A stretch of 64,000 bases of DNA from Planctomycetota bacterium (GTDB lineage: Bacteria; Planctomycetota; Uabimicrobiia; Uabimicrobiales; Uabimicrobiaceae). Position 1 is the first letter of the stretch, and each line of letters starts with the position of its first letter. Both the position numbers and the translations under genes were made by a program. The stretch is from contig JAJDCR010000140.1 of assembly GCA_029260735.1 (NCBI GenBank), positions 1-64,000 on the forward strand, in the 5' to 3' direction. The notes under the pieces were generated by a model that was given only the letters and a program-made list of their open reading frames with translations, did not search any database and was not told where the DNA came from. This document shows positions 11,101 through 20,004 of the stretch, piece by piece.

Positions 11101-13921
11101 AAGGTTCCTTGAGATGATCTCGGTAAATAACCGCTAGATCAAAAGATAACTTTATTTTTTCTTCGTTACTATTGCTGGGTAAAGCAATTTTTAAGCGGTA
11201 AGTTTGGGCTAACTCTAGCCAATACTCTTCTTTACGATATAGCTTGAGGAGTTGCTCAATCGCTTTATCTTGCTGTCGGTTTAAACGCAATACTTTTTCG
11301 TAATGAAAAATAGCAAAAGGAATATTTTTTAATTTTTCTTCCCATAAGCTAGCCACCTCAAGATAAATAGCCTCTTCTTGTGTTTGATTAAGTAGTTGAG
11401 GAGCAAAACGTGCTTTTTTAAGATAAACATCAATCAACTTCGCATATTCTTCTCGTTTCTGATGTAAACCTAATAAGCTTTTGAGAGCTTCTTCGTGAGA
11501 GAAATCCAAAGCAATAACTTTTTCAAATGCATCTATAGCCAAACCATCTTCATTAAGCTTATCTCGGTAAAGTGTTCCCACTTGATTGTAGTATTGGCAC
11601 GCCTCTGCTTCTTCAGAACAAAGGGTTGCTCTTTGTTCTAAGATAGAAACTAGTTTATTATAGTCTTCTTTTTTGCGGTAGAGGCTTTCTAAGGTTTCTA
11701 AAACTTCTTCATCTTCAGGAATAAGGTGGTGGGCTTTTTCATAGCATCCAATAGCATTATCTAAATTTTCTAGTTTTTCTAGATAAAGTTGGGCAAGCTC
11801 CTGGTAGCGCTCAAAAAAACTCGACACCGGCCACTGAGCAGCCAAAGTTTCTTTCTCTAAGAGATGAAGATACTTTTCCCAATCTTCTTGCTCTTGGTAG
11901 AAATTCTTTAAGCTCTCCACAGATTCCTTGTTGTTTATATCTAGTCGAATAATAGCCAAGAGGTGCTTTTCAAAAAGATCTCTTTTGTTTTCTTGCTCAT
12001 ACACCTGCACTAAAGAGAAATGGAGTTCTATAGATTCCCCTAAGGAGCTAGAAACCTCTACTCTACGAAGTTGAATTCTGGCGTATTCATCCCAGAGTTG
12101 TTGCGATTGATAAAGAGAAGCCAGAGATTTTAAAGCAGGAATATTACCTCTTTCGTGCTCTAAAACTCTCGTATAGGCATCGATAGCCAAAACAGGCTCG
12201 CGAAGTCGATCTCGGTAGGTCTTGGCAATTTCGCCGTAACCTTCTACGGGAGTTTTCCAACCAATCTGGATACTTCTCTCTAGAATATCGACCAGTTCAG
12301 CCGCTTTTTGGCTATCCTTGTAATATAGATAAAGTTTTTCTAGAACATCCATTTGCTTAGGATTTATCTCAAGAATTTTTTCATAGTAAGGAATGGACTC
12401 TTCCTTTTTCTCTAAATTTTCATCCAAAAGTAAGGCTATCTCAAGATAAGTAGAAAGGTCTGGACTTTGAGAGTTGATCTCAATTTTTCTTTCTAGAGTT
12501 TTGACTAAGGCAGGGTAGTTTTTGAGTTGAGTGTATATCTGGCGTAAATTTTCCAAGCTATCTTGATGACCAGAAAAGCGCTGGAGAATTTCTTCATAGA
12601 TTTTGGCCGCTCCGGTTATATCTTCTTTGGCTCTGTATATTTCAGCAATTTTATTATATATATCTATCTGTTCGGAGTCACTAGAAACTAAACGAAGTTC
12701 TTCTCGATAGTTTCGAATCAAGTCGTCGCTACGGTTTTCTTTTTGTAAGAGAGGTTCTAGTAGATTAAGAATTTCTAAGTTTCGCGGAAATTCTTCCAGA
12801 GCATTTTGGTAGCAGCGGATAGCTAAAGCATTTTCTCCCATTTTTTCGTTAGCCACTTTTCCCATCTGACAATAAAGCTCTAATTTTCTCTCTTGGTCTT
12901 TGGCCCCTTCGCATTGTCTTTGATAGATTTTTATAAGACTTTTCCAATTTTCTTCTTGAAAATGCATTTCTTCTAGAACCTGAAGGGTAGCTTCATTTTT
13001 CGACAGAGCCCAGGATTTTTCTGCACACTCAATAGCCTGAGCAACATTGTTTAGCTTTGTTCTCCAAAGAGAAGAAATTTGTAGCCATTTTTTAGCTTGG
13101 CTCTCTGAATCACTCAATAGTCCTGTTTGAGCAGTTATTGCTTTGATACAGTTTTCCCAGTTTTCTGTCCGTTTGTAGAGATCTTCCAAAGTTCGATAAA
13201 TTTTGGCTTTATCCGAAGAAACTTTCAAGATTTCTCTATTAAAATGAATGGCTTGCGACCAGTCCTCTAATTTTTCTACACAAATTATCGCGGCTTGCTC
13301 TAGAATTTCTCGTTTTTGCTCCCCTTCTAGCTTAGCTAAACAAAGGTTATAAATACGTAAGAGAGATTTCCAATCTCCATCTTCTTTGTAAAGATTTTCT
13401 AATTGAAAGAGAGCTTTACTGTGCCCCTCATCCATTTGCAAAATTTGGAGTAAGAACTTTTTTGCTTCCTCCCGGTTGTTCATTTTTTCTAAATAGAGGG
13501 AAGATATGCCTTCTAAGATTTTTAGCCGATTTCCCTCTTTCTCACAAACTTGGAGTTGCCTACGGAGGACATCCAGAGCTTGAGGCCAATTTTGCTCTAG
13601 AGTATAAATTTCAACTAACTTATCTCCATAGTTAAGTTGCCGAGGATAAGAGGTAAAAGCATTCTTGTAGCAAACTAAAGCCGATTCTCGTCCACCTAAA
13701 TGCTTTTCTTGGATTTCTCCACTTTTAAAACAAAGCTTAGCATATTCATTAAGGTCTGTCGCCTTGATTGAGTCACTTCGGAATTGATACAATTCATACA
13801 ACTGTTTCCAGTTTTGGGAAAAGAAATAATGTTTTTCTAATCCCTTGAAAGCCTCGGTATTTTTGGGATCACTTTTTAGGAGATCCATCATCCTTTTCAT
13901 ATTAGGATCACTAGATGCCAT
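5171..13921 (-). CDS. Giant TPR-repeat protein (2916 residues)
   Basis: One uninterrupted frame encodes 2916 residues without a signal peptide or membrane segment. Residues about 1-2600 are a continuous array of TPR helices. It is often built as two-TPR modules containing patterns such as AIxxYxxxLxLxP and W..LI..Y, and I estimate about 70 TPR units. The last 300 residues are not TPR and look like a separate globular domain. Its LNNEELFFLLSKYLFYVAQG stretch recalls a degenerate zinc-peptidase helix without HExxH, but that is only a suggestion. The start has AAGGAAAG five nt upstream, and a weak promoter (TTGAAC-N16-TATCTG, 13986-13959) lies behind it. Its stop overlaps the phosphoesterase ATG. 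A scaffold for a signalling complex is an inference. Confidence 0.92.
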   Translation of the reverse strand: MASSDPNMKRMMDLLKSDPKNTEAFKGLEKHYFFSQNWKQLYELYQFRSDSIKATDLNEYAKLCFKSGEIQEKHLGGRESALVCYKNAFTSYPRQLNYGDKLVEIYTLEQNWPQALDVLRRQLQVCEKEGNRLKILEGISSLYLEKMNNREEAKKFLLQILQMDEGHSKALFQLENLYKEDGDWKSLLRIYNLCLAKLEGEQKREILEQAAIICVEKLEDWSQAIHFNREILKVSSDKAKIYRTLEDLYKRTENWENCIKAITAQTGLLSDSESQAKKWLQISSLWRTKLNNVAQAIECAEKSWALSKNEATLQVLEEMHFQEENWKSLIKIYQRQCEGAKDQERKLELYCQMGKVANEKMGENALAIRCYQNALEEFPRNLEILNLLEPLLQKENRSDDLIRNYREELRLVSSDSEQIDIYNKIAEIYRAKEDITGAAKIYEEILQRFSGHQDSLENLRQIYTQLKNYPALVKTLERKIEINSQSPDLSTYLEIALLLDENLEKKEESIPYYEKILEINPKQMDVLEKLYLYYKDSQKAAELVDILERSIQIGWKTPVEGYGEIAKTYRDRLREPVLAIDAYTRVLEHERGNIPALKSLASLYQSQQLWDEYARIQLRRVEVSSSLGESIELHFSLVQVYEQENKRDLFEKHLLAIIRLDINNKESVESLKNFYQEQEDWEKYLHLLEKETLAAQWPVSSFFERYQELAQLYLEKLENLDNAIGCYEKAHHLIPEDEEVLETLESLYRKKEDYNKLVSILEQRATLCSEEAEACQYYNQVGTLYRDKLNEDGLAIDAFEKVIALDFSHEEALKSLLGLHQKREEYAKLIDVYLKKARFAPQLLNQTQEEAIYLEVASLWEEKLKNIPFAIFHYEKVLRLNRQQDKAIEQLLKLYRKEEYWLELAQTYRLKIALPSNSNEEKIKLSFDLAVIYRDHLKEPLQAIEVYQSILQLDENNLETIYALTDIYNKEEMHSPLLSVLDKKSRLVKEKEKKKIIFQEMAKISEERLLDFPQSISWHKKIIENYPEELDSWKKLRYLYYKLQSWGEIVQNIDKEVVLEKEVAKQIELLFEKADVCLEKLGDNSLAVSTYESILSLDPSVLKAYQSLAEIHDREKSYIALIKLYKRQTKVVPKKQQQTLILSCARIYEEKIKDEEKAKKALQAAFSLDKDFPAGRKMYIALLEQRQEWEELIAFLEEEVLLTQEKEKVIELLFQIGKIYEVCLDKREDALGVYKQLLEKNPHNLGAIQSQEKIFQREERFSDLFSAYEAELATSEVERERRIFLHLACAQLQRFELDDIDGAAKNYRAVLELELDPDNLVAVRGLEEIYEGQENYAALESMLFKELELQKNQQRLIEVHLRLAYLQEDKLGNVDVAVEHFAEAHLSRPNNLPILRRWKKLLRIQTQWKKYSEAVEKEIQLCSSPIDLVPLHQDIMEVYQEKLQDIPKAILHGEAIFELDDKHSPLQLENIRKLESLYEISGQRDKQAEMYLQETEVVKPEEDKDRLVYLYTESGKLYSSFLDNLSQAIYCYKKVLDLDNGNREALSALVKMYMGLQKWKELIELYEKTVKITGNRGEVELLHLKIAELWEKEFKNDPEALLHYQICYSMNRQNLDAISGLRRIFERQERWADAIEFLNVEVHLQEEKIQPALYLKMGELWEEKLEMPHQALICYLKVMGHGFHRATAERIMRIQEQVGEYQGLVEIIQKDLRVTEKNQDKVQKLLYLGSIYQDHLEDLDNAIDAYSKALMIKPDEMESLEALEVLFKKKKQWKKLVSVLNKKREHISDAGELRKLHCQIAQLYRERLYSGNMAITHYEHALEIAPHDLEIIQTLQELYQEWGYYKKLISMYLKEAQLTEDPEKIIALYEQMGETWEQRLFEDEQAVRSYERLLCLSPEHLGATRALAGLYKRYQSWDKLIPIYQVLIKDAQNHSNTKEEIEFSLHLGEVYQDEVNDFEAAIGVYKKILELEPAHSKALEETENLYKRLGRSQDMAALLNKKIELCQSNEDRLELYTHLGTLYEKELDNPDMAIEAFEYARSLQVDNPTVLKSLDWLYLRKKDWTKLAEVCQQEIKLSKDDSEKAQLYYRLGVIQRDRFRQIEESKKSFHQAVEFKADFCKALKALTGHAIREDNWTQAVKYIALEINYINDPDDKVQSLIELGTLYLSKLKLIQKAKEAFLLALEIDPKSIDALESMADIHFVQEEWDQAEPLFGRLHLLVDKEDKGRLSEIYYKGGYIAEKLGKNKDEAIIRYNNALKAKDDNLEALLAVGNIFFERAQWGFDKAQWQEALNIYLKILTHPKVEDKIDIIRRLALIYENLKVTEEAIAFHKKVLANYPEDIESINSLGKLHISKGEDQVALEYLQKVIKSEGSFIEKRNTLLILGEVQERLGDFDKAVESNLKAFSMGLENPSILETLGSLYSKLEKWTEAVEWLEKHYTCLKDADEKAVNRCLIADIQKKHLSQKQEAIVTYQQALADSPVHLDAIYGIAQIYEEKENWKILAETYQNFLSNLPGEKKVMALPVHLSLGQIYDEKLNQPKEAIEELNRVLKIDPKHAAARSRIARIKSEDSSLHSEAIEDYLLLLKKDAGRVSAYRALRKIFFEKKEMDLALRTCRALAFFDKLTVDEDKFMRQASPKKIIGLDTCNLSSYLCENDSAVYREVMFLTGEHMVKSYPADLELRYGIKKKDRLDPDKSHPINDHNKKIAELFGVVPFDIYLNPRKTHKFYVENTQPWSFIISEPLVEALNNEELFFLLSKYLFYVAQGQAFALKLDPTDLQSYFRVLRDWLSVGSSRAFNADALFKKIKAGIPRKVRKQLEERNDLWENMSFLDVNYYLEDLNRAANRSALLLTDSLDLSVQMAHRLDVLEQSGKLVRPEHTSRQDTLKKEASLDLLAFNLSDEYGKVRQKLGLA

Positions 13922-14002
13922 GCTTACTTTCCTTAGTAGAATCAGGCGAAAAGAAAATCAGATAGTCTCATGTGTCTTAGGTTCAAAATAGCCTATTTTC
14001 TG

Positions 14003-14031
14003 TTGACACCAAAAGAAAATGATGTTATTAA
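14003..14031 (+). promoter_or_regulatory. Sigma70-like promoter of the PLP enzyme gene
   Basis: TTGACA (14003-14008), a 17-nt spacer and TATTAA (14026-14031) lie 143 nt upstream of the ATG at 14174. The predicted leader is about 135 nt. The giant TPR gene is transcribed divergently from the same 250-nt interval. Confidence 0.6.
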
Positions 14032-14173
14032 AAACGAGCAAAAATACTTGGGGAGGCCATCCAGCTTTCTTTCCCAAAAAGAAATGTTTCCACTTTTGGT
14101 TCCCCACATTCACTAATATAGCCCTAAATCAAGGGCCTGTCAAGAAGACTATGGTTTCCCAGAGGAAAAATAC

Positions 14174-15637
14174 ATGATCGATTTAACCATCAACGAAGAA
14201 CAACTGATCGAAGTTTTAGAGAGTGCTAAAGAAAGAAATCTTATCATCCCCACTTTCGAGCAGCAACGAAATCCTGATTTGGTACCTGGAAAAATTAAAG
14301 ACCAATTAAAAGATATTGGCCTTTGGGATGTGCATCCTCGTAACCTTTTTCGAATCACCTGGAAAAATCAACCAGTAGAACGTGGAGGTCTTTACGGGGG
14401 AGTTAATTTTATAGAAATTCCTCCCGAGTTGTCGGGAGTAAAAGCTCGCATTTTTTGCTTAGTCGGAAAATGGTTCCCGACCGGAGCTCATAAAGTTGGA
14501 GCTACTTTTGGATGTCTTGCTCCTACTTTAGTCACAGGACAATTTAACCCCAAAACCCACAAAGCAGTTTGGCCTTCTACAGGAAACTTTTGCCGAGGAG
14601 GAGCTTACAATAGTGCTCTACTAGGCTGCGATTCTATTGCTATTCTACCAGAAGGTATGAGCAAAGAGAGATTTGACTGGCTAAAAACAGTTGCTGGCGA
14701 AATTATTGCAACTCCTGGTTGCGAAAGTAACGTTAAAGAAATTTTCGATAAATGTTGGGAACTGAAAAGAACTCGTAGCAATATTAACATTTTTAATCAA
14801 TTCGAGGAAATGGGAAATCATCTTTGGCACTACTATCTAACGGGAAATGCCATGGCTGAAGTCATCGAGAGTAACATGAGACCAGGAGATCGCTTTGCCG
14901 GAGTAGCCTTAACCTCTGGTTCAGCTGGAGCAACAGGTTGCGGAGATCTCCTTAAGGAAAAATACCCTTATAGCAAAATAGCTGTTTCAGAAGCTTTACA
15001 ATGCCCAACACTCCTTTATAACGGATTTGGCGATCACATGATAGAGGGAATTGGAGATAAACATATCCCTTGGATTCACAACGTACGGAATACCGATATG
15101 GTGATGGGAATTGACGATGCTCATTGTGTTAATTTAGTTCGTCTCTTCAACGAGAAGGAAGGACATAAATATCTACACAAGCAAGGAGTACCAGAAGAAG
15201 TAACCGAACAACTTCACCTTTTAGGCATATCTTGTATCGCAAATTTATTGTCGGCTATTAAATTTGCGAAATACTACGAGCTCGGAGAGAAAGATTGTGT
15301 TGTCACTCTTTTTACTGATTCCATGGATCTGTATCAGAGTCGCCTGGAAGATCTGAGAGAACAGTTTGGCCCTTACCAAGAAGTTGATGCTGCAAAGGAC
15401 TACTATGGAAGCCTTCAGGGAGCAAGTACAGACAATACCTTAGAGTTAAGTTTTTATGATAAAAAACGAATCCACTCCCTTAAGTACTATACTTGGGTGG
15501 AGCAGCAAGGCCGCCAAGTGGAAGAGCTCAATGAGCAATGGTATGATTTTCCGGGGCACTGGGATAAAGTTCACCAGCAAGTTCAGCAAATTGATAGCTT
15601 GATTGAAGACTTTAACAAGAAAACAGGACTTCTCTAA
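14174..15637 (+). CDS. PLP-dependent enzyme of the cysteine synthase/tryptophan synthase-beta fold
   Basis: A 487-residue cytoplasmic protein of fold-type II PLP enzymes. TGAHKVGAT carries the probable Schiff-base Lys107. STGNF (135-139) matches the substrate/cofactor loop of the family, and GSAGATGCGD is the glycine-rich phosphate-binding stretch. It is longer than ordinary cysteine synthase (about 310 residues), with extra N- and C-terminal segments, and resembles uncharacterised PALP-family proteins of anaerobes. The reaction (beta-replacement, beta-elimination or deamination) cannot be chosen. The ATG has AGAGGA seven nt upstream. It is transcribed alone from the promoter at 14003-14031, and a repeat-built hairpin follows its stop. 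Confidence 0.85.
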   Translation: MIDLTINEEQLIEVLESAKERNLIIPTFEQQRNPDLVPGKIKDQLKDIGLWDVHPRNLFRITWKNQPVERGGLYGGVNFIEIPPELSGVKARIFCLVGKWFPTGAHKVGATFGCLAPTLVTGQFNPKTHKAVWPSTGNFCRGGAYNSALLGCDSIAILPEGMSKERFDWLKTVAGEIIATPGCESNVKEIFDKCWELKRTRSNINIFNQFEEMGNHLWHYYLTGNAMAEVIESNMRPGDRFAGVALTSGSAGATGCGDLLKEKYPYSKIAVSEALQCPTLLYNGFGDHMIEGIGDKHIPWIHNVRNTDMVMGIDDAHCVNLVRLFNEKEGHKYLHKQGVPEEVTEQLHLLGISCIANLLSAIKFAKYYELGEKDCVVTLFTDSMDLYQSRLEDLREQFGPYQEVDAAKDYYGSLQGASTDNTLELSFYDKKRIHSLKYYTWVEQQGRQVEELNEQWYDFPGHWDKVHQQVQQIDSLIEDFNKKTGLL

Positions 15638-15708
15638 GCCTAAAGCAAAGAATACTCCGTTTTGGCCTCAATATTTATAGGAGTTATAGCTAGATAAAAA
15701 TCGTGACT

Positions 15709-15793
15709 CGATTCGTAATCTTAATCGTAATCCTAATCGTAATCTTTTTTTATTTTCGATTACGAGTACGATTAGGATTACGAGTACGAATCG
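15709..15793. repeat. Hexanucleotide-repeat hairpin (NTAATC units)
   Basis: The left arm (15709-15744) is built of six-base NTAATC units. The right arm (15758-15793) is its near reverse complement, with 5 mismatches in 36. The loop is T-rich. The element lies between the PLP enzyme gene and the MscS-type gene and may end the first transcript, but the regular unit structure is more than a terminator needs. Confidence 0.75.
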
Positions 15794-15897
15794 AATTACG
15801 AAGAAACAAAGTCAGTTCTTGATTTTATCCCGAAGCGAAGCCGGGGTTCAATGCTGACTACTGGCTACCTGTTTTCCCTCACTAGAAAGATGTTTTT

Positions 15898-18800
15898 ATG
15901 TACAAGATCTCTATTTTTCTTTTATTATTTCTTGTCTCCGGTTTATTCATCGAGTCGCAAGAAGAAAATAAAGACAATACTTTTACTTCTTTGTCCGAAC
16001 AGGAGCTTTTAGACCGCACAGAAAAAATCAAAGCCTCTTATGAAGAGGCAGATAAAATATTAAAAGACTCAGAGAATGTTCTGGCAACATTTCGCCAAGC
16101 TCTTGAAAACCTATCTACGCAAATCAAAGATGCCCTTTTCCCTTCTTTGGAAAAAAAGGAAGGTGCTTCTTTACGAGAAAAAGTGATCGAGGAAATAGAG
16201 CATCTCAATACACTATGGAAGTTTTGGGGAGAGAAGCGAAAATTTTTGGTTGAAAAAATTGCCCAACTAGAGCAACGCCAAAAATATCTTCAAGAAAGTG
16301 TCGCCCAAATCGAAGGTGTTTTTAATCTTTTGGCAGAATTTTTTCGCGGAATTGGTGAGTTGGAATTACGCTTAGCTCAGGGGAAAATAGAAGAAGAAAA
16401 AATAAAAAAAATATTGGGAGATTACACCACTCAAAAAATTTTGAGTGAGAAAGAAGCTTTTCAGGAAAAAAAAGAAAACTGGAAAAAACAAATTTCGGAA
16501 ATTTCTCGAGAAGTGCAAGAGTCTCGAAAAGAGCTGGAGAAAATAGACGGCGAGCTTGCTAAAATCCAAATTCAATTAGCGAAAAAAAAAGACCTCCAAG
16601 AAAAACTCACAAAGCAACAACAGGTTTATGAAGAGCTCTCAGGAAAAAATCCTAAGGACTTGCTCGCCTTACTTTCTTCTCTGGAAATAAGCAGGGAGAA
16701 ACTGGGACAAGATGCCAAAGTTTATCAAAATCTTTTCCCTTCTGGTAGCGAATCCAAAGAAAAATTTCTTGTTCAAGAAAAAAAGCTAGCTTCTCTTTCT
16801 CTTCCTAATCTAACCGAAGGAAATATTGAGTTAGAATCCACCACCAGTAATTCTCGGGAAGCAGAAAAAGCTTGGAAAATTTGCCAAGCTATTTTTGAAG
16901 ATAAAGAAAAGCGATTGAAAATTTTCCGAGAGATAGAGCAAAGCCTCAAACTCTTAATCGAAGAAAGTGAAAACTCTACTAAAGTAGTGCAAAGTTATAT
17001 TAATCTTTTGCTTCGCTACCAAGCTATTGGACATATATTAGAAAGAAACAAAGAGGAAGGGAAAATCGAAGACTCAGTGTCTTTTCCCCCTCCTGCTCAC
17101 TGGACTCAAGTTGAGGAAGATCTAGGAAAAACAGAAAAGCACTTAAAGGAGATTGGGCAACAAAAAGAAATTTATCTCCAACGCCAAAAAGAAGTTTCTA
17201 AAGAAATAGAAAAGATACTCTTGGAGCTAGAGGCTCAGAAAAAGACAGTTGTCCAAAAAAAGGCTGTTTTCCAAGAAGAGCAAAAGTGGAGCCGTTGGAT
17301 TGAGCAAGTGGAGAAGCTGAAGACTTCTTTACTGAAAGAACAGTTTGAGAAAACCTTAGTTGACATAGAACTCCTCTCTGCTCAAATTGACAAGGCGAAG
17401 AAAGCCACTGCGCAGAAAGAAAAAAATGTCCAAGTAATAATAACAAATATTGAGAACTTAAGATCTCCCTTAGTTCTACGTTCTCAGGAAAAACTTCATC
17501 ATCTCTACGATGTTGCTCTGCAAAAAGTAACTCAAATGGCCCAAGAGCGAAATTTTACGGCTTCTCTTAAACTAAGTCGTAATTTGAAAGAAGAAGATAA
17601 AAAAAGCTATCTAGAGATTTTACGCAACATTGTGCGCAGCAAGGGAGGAGAGCAGCAAAATCTTTCTTCTATTGATCGTTTCTCTAAACAACTGGATTTC
17701 TTTTCCAGTATGCTTACCTCTATTGCTGAAGAAGAAGCTCAAAATCAAAAACTACTGGATAAGCTAAACGACTTACTGCAAGAGCAAAAACAGTGGTCTT
17801 CTTGTTTAGATAAATCGGTAAAACTATCCCGGCAAGCTTACGGAGCAGCCTTTGAATTTCAAATGCGCTTGGGTCGTAAAGAACTCAAAGAAGGTGATTT
17901 ACCTGCGGGAGTAGAAAAGGCCGCTGATCGAAAACAGATTATTTCTTTGGACTTAGACTTAACTAAAGCAATAGAGGAGCAAGAGTCCACAAAAAAGAAA
18001 ATAGAAACGATTAACGCTCTTCTCCAAAAACTAAATGAAGAAGAAAAAGTAATGCTAGGCAAGCGCTTGGACATTATTACGCGAAAACTAGGAACTTTGC
18101 GTAAGCGAGAGCAACTTGAAAAAGAGTTGTCTAGCCCCCGTTCTGAGCTAAGTGAAACCGAAAGTAAACGTTTTGAGCAAAAAATAGCTCAAAAAATGGA
18201 AGAAGACAATTATTGGTGGGAAAGTCTCCTGATGTATTTTGAGTCTAGTAAGGCCGATGAGCTAACTCAACTTATGAAAGCAGACTACAACGATCTCGTC
18301 GAATACCATGAAAAAATGAGCAAACTCGATAAAAGCATTGCTTTAACTCGACGGCTGATCGAAAGCAGCGAAAAAGAAAAAGAGTTGGTCAAAGAGCTTT
18401 ATGAAAAACAAAAAGAAAAGCGCCAGTTTCATCTTCAGAGTATGATTAAAATTGCAGAGGTCGAAGCTAAGCTAAAACCAGAATCATTTCATGTTTCTAT
18501 CATAAAAGAGTTGGAGGAGCAAACCCAAAAAAAATTAGAATCTCTACCAGCCTCTTTGAGTAATGAAGAGCTCAAAGAGTACATTCCTGCTGCCGCGGAT
18601 GAAATATTTAGGGCTTGGATTTTAGATTTGGCCGGACAGGCTTGGAAAAGTGCTTTAGAGCAAGAAATTTCCAAGCTAGGGATCGACGCAGAAATTGGCG
18701 GTTATGCCGAGAATATTGGACAAATTGAAGCTCGCCAACGACAGCTTCAACCAAAGATTTATAAACTCCAAGGAATCCCTCTTTCTGTCTGGACAAATCT

Positions 18801-20004
18801 AGATCCCCTAGAAAAACCTCAGAAAGAAGATGAACGGTATCGTTTTCTCAATGGAGAAATTGGCTATACTCGCAATCTACGATTACAGTCCCTCATTTCT
18901 GCAACTATTGCCTCTCTTCTTAGTCTAATTATCATTCCCTTAATCGCTCTGATCCTGATACGTTCAGCCAATAAAATGGTCGGACGTTTTATCGCTAGGA
19001 TAACGAGAACGGGATACTACTCTGTACGAGAACGTGAGCAGAGAATGGAAACTCTTGTCGGGATTTTTAGCGCAGTATGGACAACTGTCGTTGTTATTGT
19101 TGCTGGAATATATATGCTAAAGCAGTTTCGCATAGATATCACTCCTTTGATCGCCTCTGCTGGGGTTGCTGGTTTGGCTTTTGCTTTTGGGGCCCAAACT
19201 CTAATCCGGGATTACTTTTATGGATTTTTCATTCTATTAGAAAATCAATATTTAACCGGAGATCTTGTCGAAATTCATGGAGTGATCGGAGAAGTGCGTA
19301 AGATTACCCTACGCTTAACGATAGTGCGTAGTATCGATGGAACCGTTCATTTTTTCCCTAACGGAACCATTACTAAGGTCAGCAACAGAAGCAAGATATG
19401 GTCACGAGCAATCATAGAGGTGGGAGTCGCCTACAAGGAGAGTATCGAAGAAGTGACCAATATTCTCAATCAAGTGGCGGAAGATGTTCAAAAAGATCCC
19501 CTCATAGCCCAATTTGTTTTAGGAGAGCATCAAGTTATGGGCGTCGAGAGTTTTGATAACAATAGCATTACTCTAAAAATGTGGATCAAAACGACCCCTG
19601 GAGATCAATTCAAAGTGGCACGAGAGGTCCGAAAACGAATCAAAGTTTATTTTGATCACTATGGGATTGAAATACCTTTTCCTCAAAGGGTTCTCCACCA
19701 AATATCTCCCGAAGACCAAGGTGCTGCTTCGACCAAAGCCAGTAAGCACAAGGAAGAATTTTTGAGAGCCAAAGAAAATTTATTGCCCGAGGTTCCCCAA
19801 GAAAACTTGCTGGCTATTCCCGAAGATCTGGGGCGCCCTTTTTCTAAGAAAGAGTACAAAGAAGAAAAACTAGGCGAAGAGAAAGAAGAAAATCCTAAAG
19901 AGGAAGATTTTAAAGAAGAAGACTTCGACGAAGAAGAAGAACTCTCTCCAGAAAAAACTCGAAAACCTCGTAAAAGTAAGAAAAAGAAGAAGAAGAAAAA
20001 GTGA
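15898..20004 (+). CDS. Very long MscS-family mechanosensitive channel
   Basis: This 1368-residue protein starts with a signal-like hydrophobic segment (residues 1-18). About 950 residues of mostly coiled-coil, Lys/Glu/Gln-rich sequence follow, presumably periplasmic as in MscK-type channels. Membrane helices lie at about 998-1022, 1057-1080 and the pore helix around 1085-1110, where GVAGLAFAFGAQ and RDYFYGFF fit the MscS TM3 signature. The cytoplasmic beta domain follows (GDLVEIHGVIGEV, then HFFPNG). The C-terminal 100 residues are acidic and end in a poly-Lys tail. The family releases solutes on hypo-osmotic shock. Its TGA overlaps the GTG of the next gene by four bases, so it heads a three-gene unit with the YeiH-type protein and an adenylate cyclase. 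Confidence 0.9.
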   Translation: MYKISIFLLLFLVSGLFIESQEENKDNTFTSLSEQELLDRTEKIKASYEEADKILKDSENVLATFRQALENLSTQIKDALFPSLEKKEGASLREKVIEEIEHLNTLWKFWGEKRKFLVEKIAQLEQRQKYLQESVAQIEGVFNLLAEFFRGIGELELRLAQGKIEEEKIKKILGDYTTQKILSEKEAFQEKKENWKKQISEISREVQESRKELEKIDGELAKIQIQLAKKKDLQEKLTKQQQVYEELSGKNPKDLLALLSSLEISREKLGQDAKVYQNLFPSGSESKEKFLVQEKKLASLSLPNLTEGNIELESTTSNSREAEKAWKICQAIFEDKEKRLKIFREIEQSLKLLIEESENSTKVVQSYINLLLRYQAIGHILERNKEEGKIEDSVSFPPPAHWTQVEEDLGKTEKHLKEIGQQKEIYLQRQKEVSKEIEKILLELEAQKKTVVQKKAVFQEEQKWSRWIEQVEKLKTSLLKEQFEKTLVDIELLSAQIDKAKKATAQKEKNVQVIITNIENLRSPLVLRSQEKLHHLYDVALQKVTQMAQERNFTASLKLSRNLKEEDKKSYLEILRNIVRSKGGEQQNLSSIDRFSKQLDFFSSMLTSIAEEEAQNQKLLDKLNDLLQEQKQWSSCLDKSVKLSRQAYGAAFEFQMRLGRKELKEGDLPAGVEKAADRKQIISLDLDLTKAIEEQESTKKKIETINALLQKLNEEEKVMLGKRLDIITRKLGTLRKREQLEKELSSPRSELSETESKRFEQKIAQKMEEDNYWWESLLMYFESSKADELTQLMKADYNDLVEYHEKMSKLDKSIALTRRLIESSEKEKELVKELYEKQKEKRQFHLQSMIKIAEVEAKLKPESFHVSIIKELEEQTQKKLESLPASLSNEELKEYIPAAADEIFRAWILDLAGQAWKSALEQEISKLGIDAEIGGYAENIGQIEARQRQLQPKIYKLQGIPLSVWTNLDPLEKPQKEDERYRFLNGEIGYTRNLRLQSLISATIASLLSLIIIPLIALILIRSANKMVGRFIARITRTGYYSVREREQRMETLVGIFSAVWTTVVVIVAGIYMLKQFRIDITPLIASAGVAGLAFAFGAQTLIRDYFYGFFILLENQYLTGDLVEIHGVIGEVRKITLRLTIVRSIDGTVHFFPNGTITKVSNRSKIWSRAIIEVGVAYKESIEEVTNILNQVAEDVQKDPLIAQFVLGEHQVMGVESFDNNSITLKMWIKTTPGDQFKVAREVRKRIKVYFDHYGIEIPFPQRVLHQISPEDQGAASTKASKHKEEFLRAKENLLPEVPQENLLAIPEDLGRPFSKKEYKEEKLGEEKEENPKEEDFKEEDFDEEEELSPEKTRKPRKSKKKKKKKK

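Noticed and set aside
15709..15793. CRISPR-like array
   Set aside because: Units are only six bases, without spacers, and the whole is an inverted repeat.
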